Of a stretch of DNA of 64,000 nt, positions 7,487 to 18,484 are shown piece after piece. Below the pieces are notes generated by a model that saw nothing but the letters and a program-made list of their open reading frames with translations, did not search any database and was not told where the DNA came from. Location: the NCBI GenBank assembly GCA_003117195.1, contig BDSI01000219.1, forward strand, positions 1-64,000, read 5' to 3'. Each line of letters starts with the position of its first letter. The stretch's first letter is position 1. Source of the DNA: Eudorina sp. 2006-703-Eu-15 (lineage: Eukaryota > Chlorophyta > Chlorophyceae > Chlamydomonadales > Volvocaceae). The position numbers were made by a program, and so were the translations under genes.

Positions 7487-10242
7487 GCTACCGCGAATGA
7501 GCCCTTGGTCCGTGGGGGACCGGCTGGGAAGGGCTTCATTGGGAGAGTGACACTGTAATCCGGGCGCTCAATGAAGTTTGGCAGGAAGGAGAGTTGCGGG
7601 GTTGGGTATGACTCGAGCGCATCCCCCAGCAGTTTGCACTGCTCGTTGCCCACAAGCAGCTGAAACAAGTCAGGCGCAACATCGGCCACCAGCGTCTGAG
7701 TCAGCGGCACTTGGGTCTCGTGCGGTGTGCCGGGCAGCAAGACAAATGATACCCCATCTAGGTCGAGCTCGCCCCGCACGGTGCACCCCTGCTCTAGCGA
7801 GGTGGAGAGGCGAGTGCTGGTTGGCCGAATGCTCAGCCCGTGCTGCTTGGCAACACTGGTTGGCATGATGTTCGGCGTGGCTGCCTTATCCCGCAGGGTA
7901 ATCACAGAGACGCTGCGTCCGTCGAGAGCTACAGCGCAGGCCCCTGCCGGGTAATAATACAGCCCTTTGGGACGGCGCAAGTAGCTGGCTGCCTGGGGGT
8001 TGGTGCTGAGTGCGCGCTCCCGCTCAGACGGCGTCATGCTGCACAGCGTACGCGGCGGCTCACCTTTTGCACCGTACACGGCGTAACTGAACCCGTGGCC
8101 CTCGTGTTGCTGCGGCGCGCCGTGGTTGGCGAGCAGGCCGCGGCTAGTTGTCACCGCGGCGACCGGTTCCGCGCGTGAACTTGGCTCCTGCGTGACAGGC
8201 GCCTCCACTTGCGGCGGCTGCGAACTCGGCCCAGCAACCTGCTCCGGAGGGGCGCTCGCGCGGCTGGCTAGCCCCTGGAACACGCGGCGAATCGGCATGT
8301 CCAGAAGCTGGCCAAAGAAGAGGTCGTCCGCGCGAGAAAGCTCCATGGACGGTGGCCTTCCGATGCGTGTGGCAGCGGGCTTGGCGCTCTGCTCACGCGT
8401 TACTGGCGGCGGTGGGTAGGCAGAGACGTTCAGCGGCTTGGGTTGGAAAGACAGTGGCACGCTCTGCGGGGACGTGGTGGCCAACGCCTTGTGCGTGGCC
8501 GTAGTGCACGGAGCTGCACCCAGAAGCCCGGCTACCATCCCGTTGTCCCTGTCGTCCCCATCCTCCATCCCATTGTACCCGCTCACTGCAAGGCTGAAGC
8601 AGACGGGCTTGTCGTCGTCCTCCTCGCCGAAGTCATCCTCCACGACGGCCGCCGCCATCCGGGCGGGCCGGACGGCCCGGTTCTGCTCGAAGGCGATCTG
8701 CAGGACTGGGCTCATGGGGCGGAAGCCTGGCGGGGCAAGGTGGGGGTGCTTGATAAAGCACCTGTCCTCGGCGTGCCCTCTCCGGCGGCAGTAGTTGCAA
8801 GACGTGGTATCCCGATCCTCCCTCTGCTCCCTGTCATTCTGCGATGCCCTGCCACCCCGTGCTGCGCCAGCGCTGGGCCCCGCTCCCGAGCTGGAGCCAC
8901 CTCCCGACGCTCGTCCCCCCGGCTCACCGCCTTTCTTGGGCTTGCTCGCGCCGCCTGATCCTGCCCCACCGGATCCCTGCGCACTTGACGACAGGGCGGC
9001 CACCAGCTGCTGAACGAGGCTTGCAGTGGGGTCTGCCGTCATCATGGCGGTCTTGGGCGCGTTGAGCCTGCAGTTCTCGGTCGTATGGGACGTGTTGTAC
9101 CCGTGGTTCTTGCACAAGTACAGCGTCTTGGGCTTGAGCGCCGGCGAGCTGTCAGCGGGAGCGGCCGCCTTCTTGGGCTTGTCGGGCGCCTTGGCGCTGG
9201 TGGTGCTCGTGGACGGACCAGTCTCGGAGAGCATGTTGTTCCAGACCCTCTGGGCGAGATCCGCGAAGTTAGCCATGTGCGCATACCACTGGGAACGCCC
9301 TATCTTGAAGACCTCCCCGCGAATCAGCGCATGCAATCCCGGATCCAACCCATCCACGAACTTCTCAGCCAGCTGCTGCTGGCTGACCCTGGCGGCGAGG
9401 CGCCCGTGCAAACCCAACAGTTCTTGGTAGAAGTCTGAAGGCTTGCGGGTGCCCTGCTTGGCCGCCTTGAACGCCTGATAGTCGAGCTCCTCCTGCTCCA
9501 GCTTGAAGTGCTCCTTCAGGCAGTGCTCGTAGTAATCCAACAGGTCGTGAGCGGTGAGCACCGTCGATCCCGGCGGCGGCGCCCCTGCCCCTCCCACTCC
9601 CTGTGGCAGTACGGCCCCTTTCCACGCGGCTGCATCCGCGAGGAAGGTGGGCTCCTTGGTGAGCCACCACCGAGAGAACTCGGTGTCAGACTCTGGGGCG
9701 TTCTTGATAACCCCGTACAGCGTGGCCACTGACACCTGGCCTGCGCCTCTCTTTTGCTCTATGTCTAGCAAGGCCACATTGTGGAAGTCCCTGATGAACT
9801 TCTTCAATGTGCCGACCCGGAAATCGAAGGTCGGATATGAGCTGCTCATGGAGTCGAAGTGCTGATAGTAATCGGTTAGGACCGGACGAGATCTAGGCAA
9901 GTTAAGGTGCGAAACCAAGCGAGTCCAGACAGCTCTGTAAGACCGTACGGGTGATACCGTCGCAGTGCCTACGGAGCCGGACGGGTCGGCAAATCGCTCA
10001 AGAGTTGGGACCGGATTGCCCGCTGGGGGTAACCCGTTCCCGACCCCTTCAGACTCCGGGGAAGGCTCGTGACCCTGCGCACTGCCCTGCCCAGATGAGC
10101 TAACCGTTGCCCGTCTAGAAACCCTCTCAGCTGCCCTACTTACTTCAGCTACGTCCCGGGCCTGGTTGGACCTGAGTTGCGCCGAAGTCGCTGATCTAGC
10201 AGGCTGTCTACGAAGTTGAGAGGAGGACGGGGCGGGCTCCAC
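7162..10242 (-). CDS. Gag with CCHC zinc knuckle and degenerate protease region
   Basis: The 1026-codon frame holds a Ser/Arg-rich N-terminus, a gag-type helical region (residues about 215-335, including EELDYQAFKAAKQGTRKPSD), a Gly/Ser-rich linker, a CCHC knuckle (CNYCRRRGHAEDRC, near 481) and, near residues 770-900, a retropepsin-like stretch. In that stretch the expected Asp-Ser/Thr-Gly appears as RDKAATPN, so the protease site looks damaged or divergent. The last 90 residues, after a G-run at about 7428-7437, turn Arg/Ser-rich, while the -1 frame takes over with orderly repeats. That suggests normal synthesis shifts frame there. The frame begins just after a stop and its first codon is GTG, so the true N-terminus may come from a spliced or shifted upstream exon. 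Confidence 0.85.
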   Translation of the reverse strand: MEPAPSSSQLRRQPARSATSAQLRSNQARDVAEVSRAAERVSRRATVSSSGQGSAQGHEPSPESEGVGNGLPPAGNPVPTLERFADPSGSVGTATVSPVRSYRAVWTRLVSHLNLPRSRPVLTDYYQHFDSMSSSYPTFDFRVGTLKKFIRDFHNVALLDIEQKRGAGQVSVATLYGVIKNAPESDTEFSRWWLTKEPTFLADAAAWKGAVLPQGVGGAGAPPPGSTVLTAHDLLDYYEHCLKEHFKLEQEELDYQAFKAAKQGTRKPSDFYQELLGLHGRLAARVSQQQLAEKFVDGLDPGLHALIRGEVFKIGRSQWYAHMANFADLAQRVWNNMLSETGPSTSTTSAKAPDKPKKAAAPADSSPALKPKTLYLCKNHGYNTSHTTENCRLNAPKTAMMTADPTASLVQQLVAALSSSAQGSGGAGSGGASKPKKGGEPGGRASGGGSSSGAGPSAGAARGGRASQNDREQREDRDTTSCNYCRRRGHAEDRCFIKHPHLAPPGFRPMSPVLQIAFEQNRAVRPARMAAAVVEDDFGEEDDDKPVCFSLAVSGYNGMEDGDDRDNGMVAGLLGAAPCTTATHKALATTSPQSVPLSFQPKPLNVSAYPPPPVTREQSAKPAATRIGRPPSMELSRADDLFFGQLLDMPIRRVFQGLASRASAPPEQVAGPSSQPPQVEAPVTQEPSSRAEPVAAVTTSRGLLANHGAPQQHEGHGFSYAVYGAKGEPPRTLCSMTPSERERALSTNPQAASYLRRPKGLYYYPAGACAVALDGRSVSVITLRDKAATPNIMPTSVAKQHGLSIRPTSTRLSTSLEQGCTVRGELDLDGVSFVLLPGTPHETQVPLTQTLVADVAPDLFQLLVGNEQCKLLGDALESYPTPQLSFLPNFIERPDYSVTLPMKPFPAGPPRTKGSFAVACVSAVLPISPTPSEELGGERPLTTTGLPSPCKSRRPSPCKSRRSGWGRTLRWSRNSRRSRKPSLCKGRRSGWSLKTSRSRRPTRSRRAGVRRRQEVKGPLGAGRHSS

Positions 10243-10423
10243 CTTGCGTTACAAGGAAGAGACGTCGCACCGCACACTTCCAACCCCGTAGTCAGCCCTG
10301 CATGGGCGCCCCACTCAAGTCAAACGTTGGCACCACGATGAACTGGCCGTTGTCACTGGTGACGGCGCGGCGATCTATCGTTGGCGGCACAGCGTCGGCG
10401 TTGACCAGCACCAGAGCGAGTCG

Positions 10424-10837
10424 CTAGATGCGTAGCGGATCCCCCTGTCGCTCTGGCAGCAACGTGATGCCGTGGAGGGCCTCTGCCAGAGGAACTCCGG
10501 GGATGGACGGGTCCACCGTTGGCAAGCGAGGACGGATCGGAGCCGGTGGCGGCGGAGCGACGACTTGAAGTATACGCTCCGTAGCCTCGGACAGCCGCAG
10601 GAGCGTGGAAGTTAAGGCGTCGTCGTGACGTCTCCGGCCTTCCCGCTCGTTGTCAAAACGACCGTGCGGGCTGCGACTCCGGTCGCGGCTCCGGTCTTCA
10701 CGTCGCCGATGGTCGTCACGCCGATGGTCGTCACGCCGATGGTCGTCACGCCGATGGTCGTCACGGCCCCTTCGGTACGGTGACGAGGAGACCCTAGCGA
10801 GCTCCGGATAATCACGGTACCTACCGTGACGGCTCAC
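10424..10837 (-). CDS. Short Arg/Asp-rich ORF in the leader of the gypsy element
   Basis: This 137-codon frame upstream of gag contains four near-identical 15-bp repeats coding DDHRR (about 10,689-10,757), followed by an RS/RD-like stretch (RSRDRSRSPHGRF) and a Pro-rich tail. RS/RD-like tracts are typical of RNA-binding or nuclear-speckle proteins. Here it could be a 5' part of gag or a leader ORF. It lies 180 bp upstream of the gag frame and has no ATG at its first codon. Coding status is uncertain. Confidence 0.45.
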   Translation of the reverse strand: MSRHGRYRDYPELARVSSSPYRRGRDDHRRDDHRRDDHRRDDHRRREDRSRDRSRSPHGRFDNEREGRRRHDDALTSTLLRLSEATERILQVVAPPPPAPIRPRLPTVDPSIPGVPLAEALHGITLLPERQGDPLRI

Positions 10838-11198
10838 TGGGCAAAAAGAACAAGCAAGACTCAGGATCTGTGCGGCGTCCTAACGGTACGCCACCAGCGA
10901 AGACAAAGCAAAAGCAGACAAACAAACAGACAAAACAGCAAATATCCTTGTGACTTGTTAGCCACAGGAGCGCACCCTAGGTAGCTGCCTAAGTGTGCGA
11001 AATGTTACACAATGGTACTTCGTGCGCTGCACGGAAAGCGGCCGGCGTAACCAACCGAGACGAACGTTCAAACAGAGAAAATACAGATTTTGTTGCGTGG
11101 CACGCGCGTACTAAGCACGCTTGGCGCCCGCTCTTGCACCTATTGAGTTGCCCGCGCGTCCGCAGGCCCCCCGACCCCGAGAACAACGCACTTCACCG

Positions 11199-11893
11199 CT
11201 TTTCGGCTGGGATGTGACGGCTTGACGTAAGGCTTCTGAATAACCTGCAGCAGAATCGGAATGGGACTCGAAGACACTCCACGTGTGCTCGAGCCTTTTC
11301 CCTGCGCAGATCTCAGGCGCCTCCTTCCGTCCAGGCAGTTACAGCAGCAAGACAAGGTCGCGATTCCTTACCCTGCTGAGCGTGCCAGATGATTGGGCTT
11401 GTGCTGAAGGTCCTCTCGTAGTCTTGATGCAGCTGGATCTTATGCGGTCGTGAACCACACAGGGCTTCTTTCCTAGCTCACAGTGTTACAACACACCAAA
11501 GAGAGCCGAAAAGCGACCTTTCCGGTCCGCATTCGGCTGGTTATAGTTCCGAGAAGCCAAACGTGACTGCCGTAGCGAGTGCGTCCTCGCTACGAAACCA
11601 ACTCGAGTTACCTAATCGAAGGTGGGCAGTTGCCCAACCTCACCAACTGCAAAAACGGCAAAACTAAACTTAATCAGCATTGCCGGATAACTATGAATAT
11701 GCCAACGAAGATTTACTGAAGCCAACTTATGGTCACACTACTTTGCACCGGATCGCAACCCGGCACTTGCGGCCAACGGTGGGCCGCCTCAAAGGCAAAC
11801 GTTTAACCAAAATAACGGTTGTCTCCGCACAATAATACACTACCAGAAAGTAGTTAGACGCTAAATTGACGATGACGACAGGACGGCCCGACA
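11199..11893 (-). repeat. 5' LTR of the gypsy element
   Basis: Direct copy of 380-1071. On the minus strand it is the upstream LTR and should carry promoter and transcription start. The plus-strand right end is GGCCCGACA, after which the sequence departs from the other LTR (CCGCAACTG here). It differs from the 3' LTR by a few substitutions and single-base indels, so the insertion is not brand new. Confidence 0.9.
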
Positions 11894-12784
11894 CCGCAAC
11901 TGTGATGTGAATCACAAATGCGTTGATTGGTTGCATTCTTATCCACCCCGCAAAAGGGTCAATTTGACAGCCATAAGGAAGCAATTGTCGAAATTACATA
12001 GCGGTGGTGGGGTGCAAAGGACAGGTGAAACCCATGACCTTATTACACTTGTAGACCATGCCCAGAAAAACATGGTAGTGTAGGTAGTGAGAACCACCAG
12101 TTGAGTAGGACCAAAATTATCAACACTCACATTAGACTAATCAGACTGTTGCACATGGACTGAGCATGCACATGATGATGGTAGTTCAGGTCCATCCGGT
12201 ACCCTGCATGACCACGGCAGGGCACATATCAGTAAACCCGCCCCCCTGTACCCCCTCTATCCACCAACCCAGCCCAGGAAACCTACTAAACCTACACTAC
12301 CCAACAACGCCCCCCTCTTGGCCCCTCCACCCCAACCCTCCCCACAAACCCGGCTCTGTCAGGCCAATTTTAGCCAATTTTAGCCAATTTTAGCCTAAAC
12401 CCTCTGTCAGGCCAATTTTAACCAAAGCCCGGTAGGCATTTAGTAAAACCATGGGTGGACAGGGCACTGACGCCCAGTGGAGCCATTGCTAGGTGACTTA
12501 ATAGACTAAAGACAATTACAAGTACATACTCATCATGGGAGCGGAATTTGCATTCCTTCTTGCAAATCATATATAAGGAAACTCATTGTTAACATTCAAG
12601 CCAATGGCACCGTCCTGCAGGGGTGTACAATGAGTCCTGCAGGACTCCATGTCTTTCCTGCAGGAACCTATGCCTTTTTGCCTAAGCTCCTGCACGACTG
12701 AGAGTCACCCTCCTGACTCCAACTAAGGCTCCTGTGGGGTCACATTTGTAACCTCCTGCCGAACCGGGAAGAGTACCCTCTAGG
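11894..12784. other. Intergenic, no gene seen; short tandem repeats
   Basis: No ORF here has protein-like composition. A short tandem repeat based on CCAATTTTAG lies at about 12,360-12,420, preceded by a C-rich tract. CTGCAGGA motifs recur at 12,615-12,670. Confidence 0.6.
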
Positions 12785-13969
12785 CTTTCCGGGCAAGTAG
12801 TACCAGCCAAGGACAGCGCGCGTTATCTCGGCCTGGTGTATGGGCCCTCGCGGCCTTTCAGTGCCTGCCGACAGCAGTTGAACGATACCGGCCGGGCCGC
12901 TATGTTCTCTTTGAGCTCCAAATTGGATAAGCTGAAGCTTTTCGCCCCCGACGTGCGAATGAGGTGTTTTGCCACTCAAGTTCGAGCGATTTTGCTGTAT
13001 GGTTGTCAGGCTTGGGGCCCTTTTGCGTTGACAGAGGTTTTGAACAGGGTGGGGAGACGACGCGATGCGAACAACCTGGCAGAAGGACTTTTTGAAGCAT
13101 GCCTACACGATGATGCAGTCCAGCTGCAGATTGCGTTCATGCGACAAATTGTGGGGGCTGCTCGCCCAGCCCACCGCCTTCTTTTCGCAGAATTGGCCGA
13201 GCTTCCCCTGCATTACTATTTGGTGAAGCAAGTGGTTCGCTTTTGGAACCGCCTGCAGACGCAGAAGGGCACGGTCGCACACGCAGTCCTATGTCAGGAG
13301 GTTATCGATGCACTCACCGATCCTGAACGGGGCGGTTGGGGAGCCTCGTTCTTGCGTTTAATGTCGTACTTAGAGTGTGATATTTGGAGCGGGCTGCCTC
13401 ACGATGCAGAAGGTGTTGAACAGCGAGTTGAGTGGTTGCTGTCCAAACCTCTTCCCGAGGCTCAGATTGTGACGGCGATGAGGGAACGACTAATGAGCGG
13501 TTGGGAACATGTGCGCCTCGATGTCGAGCCAGACAATTACCCATCAGACGGGAAACAGCCGGGGATCCATATGTCGAAGTACAAGCATTGGATGGGCCTG
13601 TCGTTTATGGGTGCGGCGGCCGTTATGTGGCAACCGCACGCTACAGTTTTTATCCCCCGTTCTGCGCACCGGAAGCTAATGCAATTCAGGCTTTGTTGTT
13701 GGGCACTTGAGTCTAACAGGGCGCGGAGGGGTAGGCACCATGTCCCTAGAGGACAACGGGTCTGCCGTTGCTGCCGCTCTGAAGACCAGATTGAAGATGA
13801 GAAGCATGTTCTACTCGACTGCCCGGCTTACGATGCAATACGCGCTGAGGAAGGGTTTCACCGCCCTAATACGATGAGGGAGGCGATTGCCTGGGATCCG
13901 GCTCGTTTGGCAAAGATGTTGGAGCGCATGTGGGCTCACCGTAATTCTATCGTGCCCTTTGGGCGCTAG
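12785..13969 (+). pseudogene. C-terminal fragment of LINE reverse transcriptase
   Basis: The open frame contains the post-catalytic RT segment typical of algal L1-like elements (ARYLGLVYGPSRPF near the start, then RAILLYGCQAWGP) and a C-terminal zinc-knuckle-like motif with spacing C-x2-C-x11-H-x4-C (CRCC, EKHVLLDC, near residues 308-327 counted from 12,836). The palm motifs with catalytic aspartates are missing, so the protein cannot polymerise. The frame stays open to a stop at 13,969, which implies a fairly recent insertion. Confidence 0.85.
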
Positions 13970-14110
13970 TCTCGTCGACTCCTGTTAATGCGGTATTGCA
14001 AACCAGTGCTTTTGGGCGTTTTGTTTGCCCTTGGGCCTCCGGCTCGTATGGGTATGTGCAGGTATGGGGTTACGCACCCCCAACCATGTAACACAACAAC
14101 AACAACAATA
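12785..14110 (+). mobile_element. 5'-truncated LINE with (CAA)n tail
   Basis: The interior codes the C-terminal part of a non-LTR reverse transcriptase. The 3' UTR ends at ATGTAAC followed by ACAACAACAACAACAA (14,090-14,108), a typical simple-repeat LINE tail. The 5' edge, around 12,785, begins inside the coding region, so the copy is truncated as most LINE copies are. I could not establish target duplications. Confidence 0.8.
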
Positions 14111-14391
14111 TATGTATATGACTAACCCCTAGCCTTCAATACTAATTCCCATCACCTACAGCACAATCAAACCCTAAACCCTCACTTCACCCTTTCCTCC
14201 TTATCCCAGATGAACATATGCACCCCGGCCAACATTACGATAAGCAAAATATCGACCGCAATCACCCACCTTGACGGAGATGTTCAGCGGGAAGCACAGC
14301 CGGTTGTTCAGCGCGATTTTGTGCCAGACGAGGAGAGGCGGCGGCAAGGTCGAGTTGGCCGAGTAGTTGGAGGAGCCCTATGGCATGAAAC

Positions 14392-14700
14392 ACCCCGGTT
14401 ACCCCCCGGTTACCGACCTTCCGGGGTCGGCCTACCGACCCCCCTGGGTCGGTTACTGGGCGGTGGGGCACCTCGGTCGGGACCCCAAAGGGCAGTGCCC
14501 GAACCGGCCTCCTCGGTAGTCGGTAACCGGTCCCGGTAACCGAACCCAACTTTTCGCAAATGCCTTTACTATCATGTTTGTGAATGTTATCGTTTGCCAA
14601 TCCCCATGGGAGCAATTTATCAAGGCATTGCTCACCCTGTAGTCGGACAAGGTCCCAACCGACCCAACTCGGCACTCGGTAACCAACCCCGTTAAATCAT
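14392..14700. repeat. GGTAACCGA-type inverted-repeat-rich element
   Basis: The segment is dense in CGGTTACCG / CGGTAACCG words in both orientations at its two ends, around an unrelated core (about 14,545-14,640). It shares this vocabulary with the foldback element at 18.5-18.8 kb, so the two are probably members of one non-autonomous family. No coding sequence. Confidence 0.5.
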
Positions 14701-14923
14701 AGTTAAGTAGTTCAAACCTATGTTAATTTAATTGTTAATGACACATATTGGTTGCCAGTTCGTAGGGCAACAAACTATTACAGGAATGTTGACCGTACAA
14801 TGGGTCGCAACAACCAAGTGTCCCTGGTGGAATGTCTTAGTCGGAAAACTTTACTAAGTTATAGTCTAGCTATCCAGCAGTAGTATTGCTCACAGTGAAT
14901 GCCACTACAACCGACAATTTCCC

Positions 14924-15112
14924 GTGTTAATGGCAGCGAGGGGGCGCTGCGCTAACCCCGACTGTCGCGGATCAGATAACAGACCTAAGGTTATAACCAA
15001 TTATGGCTGTGACAAGCACCTGTGCGACCGAGATAATTGCCTTGAAATTCACAGAATAGCGTCGCATCCTGATCTCAAGGAAGGCACCGTGAAAGCTGTC
15101 CAAGTTAGATGA
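14924..15112 (+). other. Small Cys/His-rich ORF, possible transposase remnant
   Basis: 62 codons with the pattern CANPDC, then YGCDKHLCDRDNCLEIHR. A Cys pair followed by C-x3-C-x4-C and a trailing His recalls the zinc ribbon that ends piggyBac-type transposases. Nothing upstream resembles the catalytic part, so at best this is a fragment. The assignment is tentative. Confidence 0.3.
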
Positions 15113-15180
15113 GAAGAAGGAGGACACACTTCCTGCTGTGGCGCTCGAGGGGTACAGAGGCTCAGCCAAGTGCAGTATCT

Positions 15181-16019
15181 GGCGCTGGCGCTGGGCGAGC
15201 AGGGCCTGCGGCAGCTAGCACCCCAGGTGAGGTGTCGCTGGTATGGGTGCCACGGGGACGGCGGGGGAAGGATGGGGCAAGCTGTGCAGGCCTGGCTCCA
15301 TGCGCATGTCCACACTGTCCACGCACGGGGACAAGGGACAAGGATCGATGAACCAATGCGTGGCACATGTAATAGCAGCAATGACCTGTCCCTGCGGGCA
15401 CCATTCGCTCGTGCGCTATGAGAAGGGGGGAGGGGGCCCGAGGCTGTCCACACTGTCCATGCACGCGGGCGTGAGCACTCGCCGCGCCCTTGCACACATA
15501 CTTCCGCGCTGTTCGTGAACGGAGAGCGGCGCCCTTCGTCCGCTGTAGGGTGGGCAGGGCGGCGGCTCGGGCGGCGCGCCGGGCGGTGTCATGGGTTCAG
15601 CGACCAACGGCTGCATCGTTGGCGCTGGCGCTGGGCGAGCAGGGCCTGCGGCAGCTAGCACCCCAGGTGCGGTGTCGCTGGTATGGGTGCCACGGGAACG
15701 GCGGGGGAGGATGGGGCAAGCTGTATGTGCAGGCCTGGCTCCATGCGCATGTCCACGCTGTCCACGCACGGGACAAGGATCGATGAACCAGGTCGATGAA
15801 CCAATGTGTGGCACATGTAATAGCAGCAATGACCTGTCCTTGCGGGCACCATTCACTCGTGCGCTTTGAGAATGGGGGAGGGGGCCTGGGGCTGTCCACA
15901 CTGTCCACGCACGCGGGCGTGAGCACTCGCCGCGCCCTTGCACACATACTTCTGTGCTGTTCGTGAACGGAGAGCGGCGCCCTTCGTCCGCTGTAGGGTG
16001 GGCAGGGCGGCAGCTCGGA
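15181..16019. repeat. Tandem duplication, period 440 bp
   Basis: 15,181-15,570 is repeated at 15,621-16,019 with small indels (for example ACGGCGGGGGAAGG versus ACGGCGGGGGAGG). Each unit starts with GGCGCTGGCGCTGGGCGAGC and ends with GTAGGGTGGGCAGGGCGGC. The open frames in it on both strands are mirrored between copies and show no family signature. Confidence 0.85.
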
Positions 16020-16508
16020 TGCGGGCATTTTCAGCTCTTGCTGCGCTATGCCCTCCCCTCCAGGTTCTTTTACGGCAGATTGGGGCGGCGGGAGGCAGCA
16101 AGGGAAGTTTGGCGAGCCGGTTGTCACTGAAGCGAAAGGGACTGTGAAACCCTGGCTTTTTGTCTGGGCGCCTGTGACGTGTGTACAAGGCAACAGTGGG
16201 TGGTGATCTGTCTAATTAGAATGTTGGCAGTTGGCATGTTCTGGAAACCCTAGCGATTCTGCTGTAAGGGACAGGTGTGGTGGACATGTATGGCCGCAGT
16301 CTCTAGTCGCCCTTGGACTGGGCGGGGAGGAAGTGGTATACGTGGCTGCATTGCATGTGAGATTGGTTCATTACGAACAAGGTGCTGTGTGTATGTGTTG
16401 ACGGCTAGGGTTAACCAGGTAACCGTGCATGACAGGGCCCGGCCCGGGCTGAGTGTAAATGGTGATATACATATATGGCACGGCAATTCTGTGTCCGTTC
16501 TGCGTCCG

Positions 16509-16800
16509 TCAAGAATATTCATACAATGCGTAAGAAAGGCTGAGCACAACCCGGGAGGGCAATATCTTGCAAGGCCGGGTGTCAGTATCGGCAGGAGCAA
16601 TATTGCATCGGCCGGAGCAAACCCTCTGGCATTGTCACCAGACAGCTAGGCACAGCCAGGCGACGCCGTTCCATCAACAGAATTGTCAGGAATATCGATA
16701 CGATGCGTAAGAGAGTCTTAGCACAACCCGAGAGGGCAATAACTCGCAAGTCCTGGTATCTGTATCGGCTGGAGCAATATTGCATCGGCCGGAGCAAGCC
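16509..16800. repeat. Diverged direct repeat of about 112 bp
   Basis: 16,509-16,620 and 16,688-16,800 are two similar copies, each ending in GGAGCAATATTGCATCGG followed by CCGGAGCAA. No gene is visible in them. Confidence 0.75.
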
Positions 16801-16903
16801 CGCCCTCCCCATGCAACTCGGCGGTCTCTCATTACCACAACCCTAGCCAGGCCATGCACATCCGCATGGCAAGCCATGCACATCTGCACGGCATCACCAC
16901 CAC

Positions 16904-17209
16904 GTGCACCTCAGATGGCCATTGCTCGGCTTCACAGACGGGGTGTTTCAAGTGCTGGGTGCACAGGCATCGGGGCCTACATCCCTGCAGGAGCTCACCT
17001 TAAGGCAGGATGAGCTCCCTTGCCCATTGTACCGGCTTATGTACTTCAACCCTGCGGTCGGGATCCAGTACAACGGCATGCATATGATCGGGGGCGTCAT
17101 TAAGGACACCGTGGTGAAGGGGCTGCAGGGCCTTCACACAGGCAAGGCAAGCACGGCTGTACAAGCATACGATGAGCACAACAAAGTGGCGACAGATTCC
17201 GGCAAGGCC
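16904..17209 (+). other. Unrecognised open exon-like segment
   Basis: An open frame (LRQDELPCPLYRLMYFNP, then GMHMIGGVIKDTVVKG) ends in CA followed by GTAAGT at 17,210, with a plausible acceptor CTTTCTCCCCAG at about 17,371-17,382. The wording loosely recalls the His-rich centre of CACTA/tnp2-like transposases, but the likeness is weak and no catalytic residues can be assigned. Treat it as a possible transposase exon or a chance frame. Confidence 0.25.
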
Positions 17210-17382
17210 AGTAAGTATCCCATAGAGTCGCACCTTCTCACGTTTGAATGAAACGTGTCCTGTTGCACTGTTGTCACCCTGCACTCGCATTGTTGTCCCG
17301 CCATTGCTGTGATGCACCAGCACACGATCTCTCCCGTTGTTAGTCTGTCAGTGATAGCTTTACAACCACCTTTCTCCCCAGG

Positions 17383-18140
17383 AGAGGCTGGCGTGGCTGC
17401 TGGATGGGGGAGCACTTGTGGAGCACAGCAGCTGCGGGGCGAGCGGCTAAGCAAGGCTTATGCAAGGCGGCCAGTTGGTGCATACTGGTGTGTATGTGCA
17501 CATCTTAGACTATGTAGGGCATGGGTGCACGTGATGAAGGGCCTTTTAAGAGGCAGGGATGTGTGAAGGCATGGTTGGATGTGGATCGCATTGGTGAATA
17601 GGTGCCACCTCCAGTGGAGGCTGCGTTGAGGTGGAGATGGCAGATAGAGACACCACCGGGAACACTGGGGGTCGGGGCTCCACTTATGGTAGCCCTACAA
17701 CATGCCTCCCACTAGGGAGGACAGTGACGCTTTGTTCAGTACGAGCGGGAGCAGCAGCAGTGATGGCGGTGACAGAGATGAGGCAAGGAAAGTTGAGGAG
17801 GTTAATCGGGCGGCTAAACGCCGGGGTAAGGGAGGAGGGGGAATGGTGCAGGGCAAGCCGGGTTCCAGTGGGAGGGCAGATGGCCGGGGTGGGAGTGGGG
17901 AGACAAGGAAGAAGCGCACAGCGGCGGGGTGAAGTGGTAGAAGGGCATGTCTGTGACGTTAGACGGGTAACCAGAAGAAGCCCACTTACACTCGTGCTGA
18001 GACTGGCAGGGTTGACATGCTGGGTAATGCGCTATGTTGGGAATTCACATAACAACATTTGATGTATGCAGCGGTGCATGGACAGCATGGACAGGTCCGC
18101 TTGGCTGGGTGTTTGTTGGCAGCGTTGACATGGGCGCATG
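17383..18140. other. No recognisable gene; short charged ORF
   Basis: The stretch holds one short frame (17,702-17,932, plus strand) with an acidic/Ser-rich start and a Lys/Arg/Gly-rich end (EDSDALFSTSGSSSSDGGD and KRRGKGGGG). It could be a disordered tail of the transposase-like segment upstream. I cannot support it as a gene. Confidence 0.3.
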
Positions 18141-18149
18141 AATGGGTGT

Positions 18150-18415
18150 TGATAGTGTGGACAGGCAGGACCACATGAGTTGGTGTGGACAGCGTGGACA
18201 GGACAACATGACCGGGCGTGGACAGCGTGGACAGGGCCACGCGGATGGGTGTTGATAGCGTGGACAGCACCACATGACCGGGCGTGGACAGCACCACATG
18301 ACCGGGCGTGGACAGCACCACATGACCGGGCGTGGACAGCGTGGACACGGCTGCGTGGATGGCGTGGACAGCGTGGACAGGACACATGACCGGGTGTGGA
18401 CAGCGTGGACAGGCC
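18150..18415. repeat. Minisatellite based on GTGGACAGC
   Basis: The words GCGTGGACAGCGTGGACAG and ACCACATGACCGGGC recur many times with varying length. Related words (CACACTGTCCACGC) appear in the 15-16 kb duplication. ORFs read through it in several frames because of the repeat; none is credible. Confidence 0.85.
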
Positions 18416-18484
18416 CCTATATACCGGTGCTTCTGTAACATTTTGGATGATGCTTTCATACACAGTACCCCCAGCTATCGATCG

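Larger units (their letters stand above)
380..11893 (-). mobile_element. Ty3/gypsy LTR retrotransposon with extra DNMT-like and PHD modules
   Basis: Two direct LTRs of about 693 bp flank a 10.1 kb interior coding on the minus strand. The order is: short Arg/Asp-rich ORF, gag with CCHC knuckle and protease-like region, reverse transcriptase plus RNase H, methyltransferase-like domain, integrase, then GPY/F-like, PHD and Tudor-like segments, and a last unrecognised ORF. Integrase after RNase H places it in Ty3/gypsy. The coding run changes frame by -1 twice, meets one in-frame TAA, and shifts once more near the 3' end. I could not identify a convincing primer binding site, a polypurine tract directly next to the 3' LTR, or a target duplication; the left flank is hidden by the inverted LTR copy. 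Confidence 0.9.
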
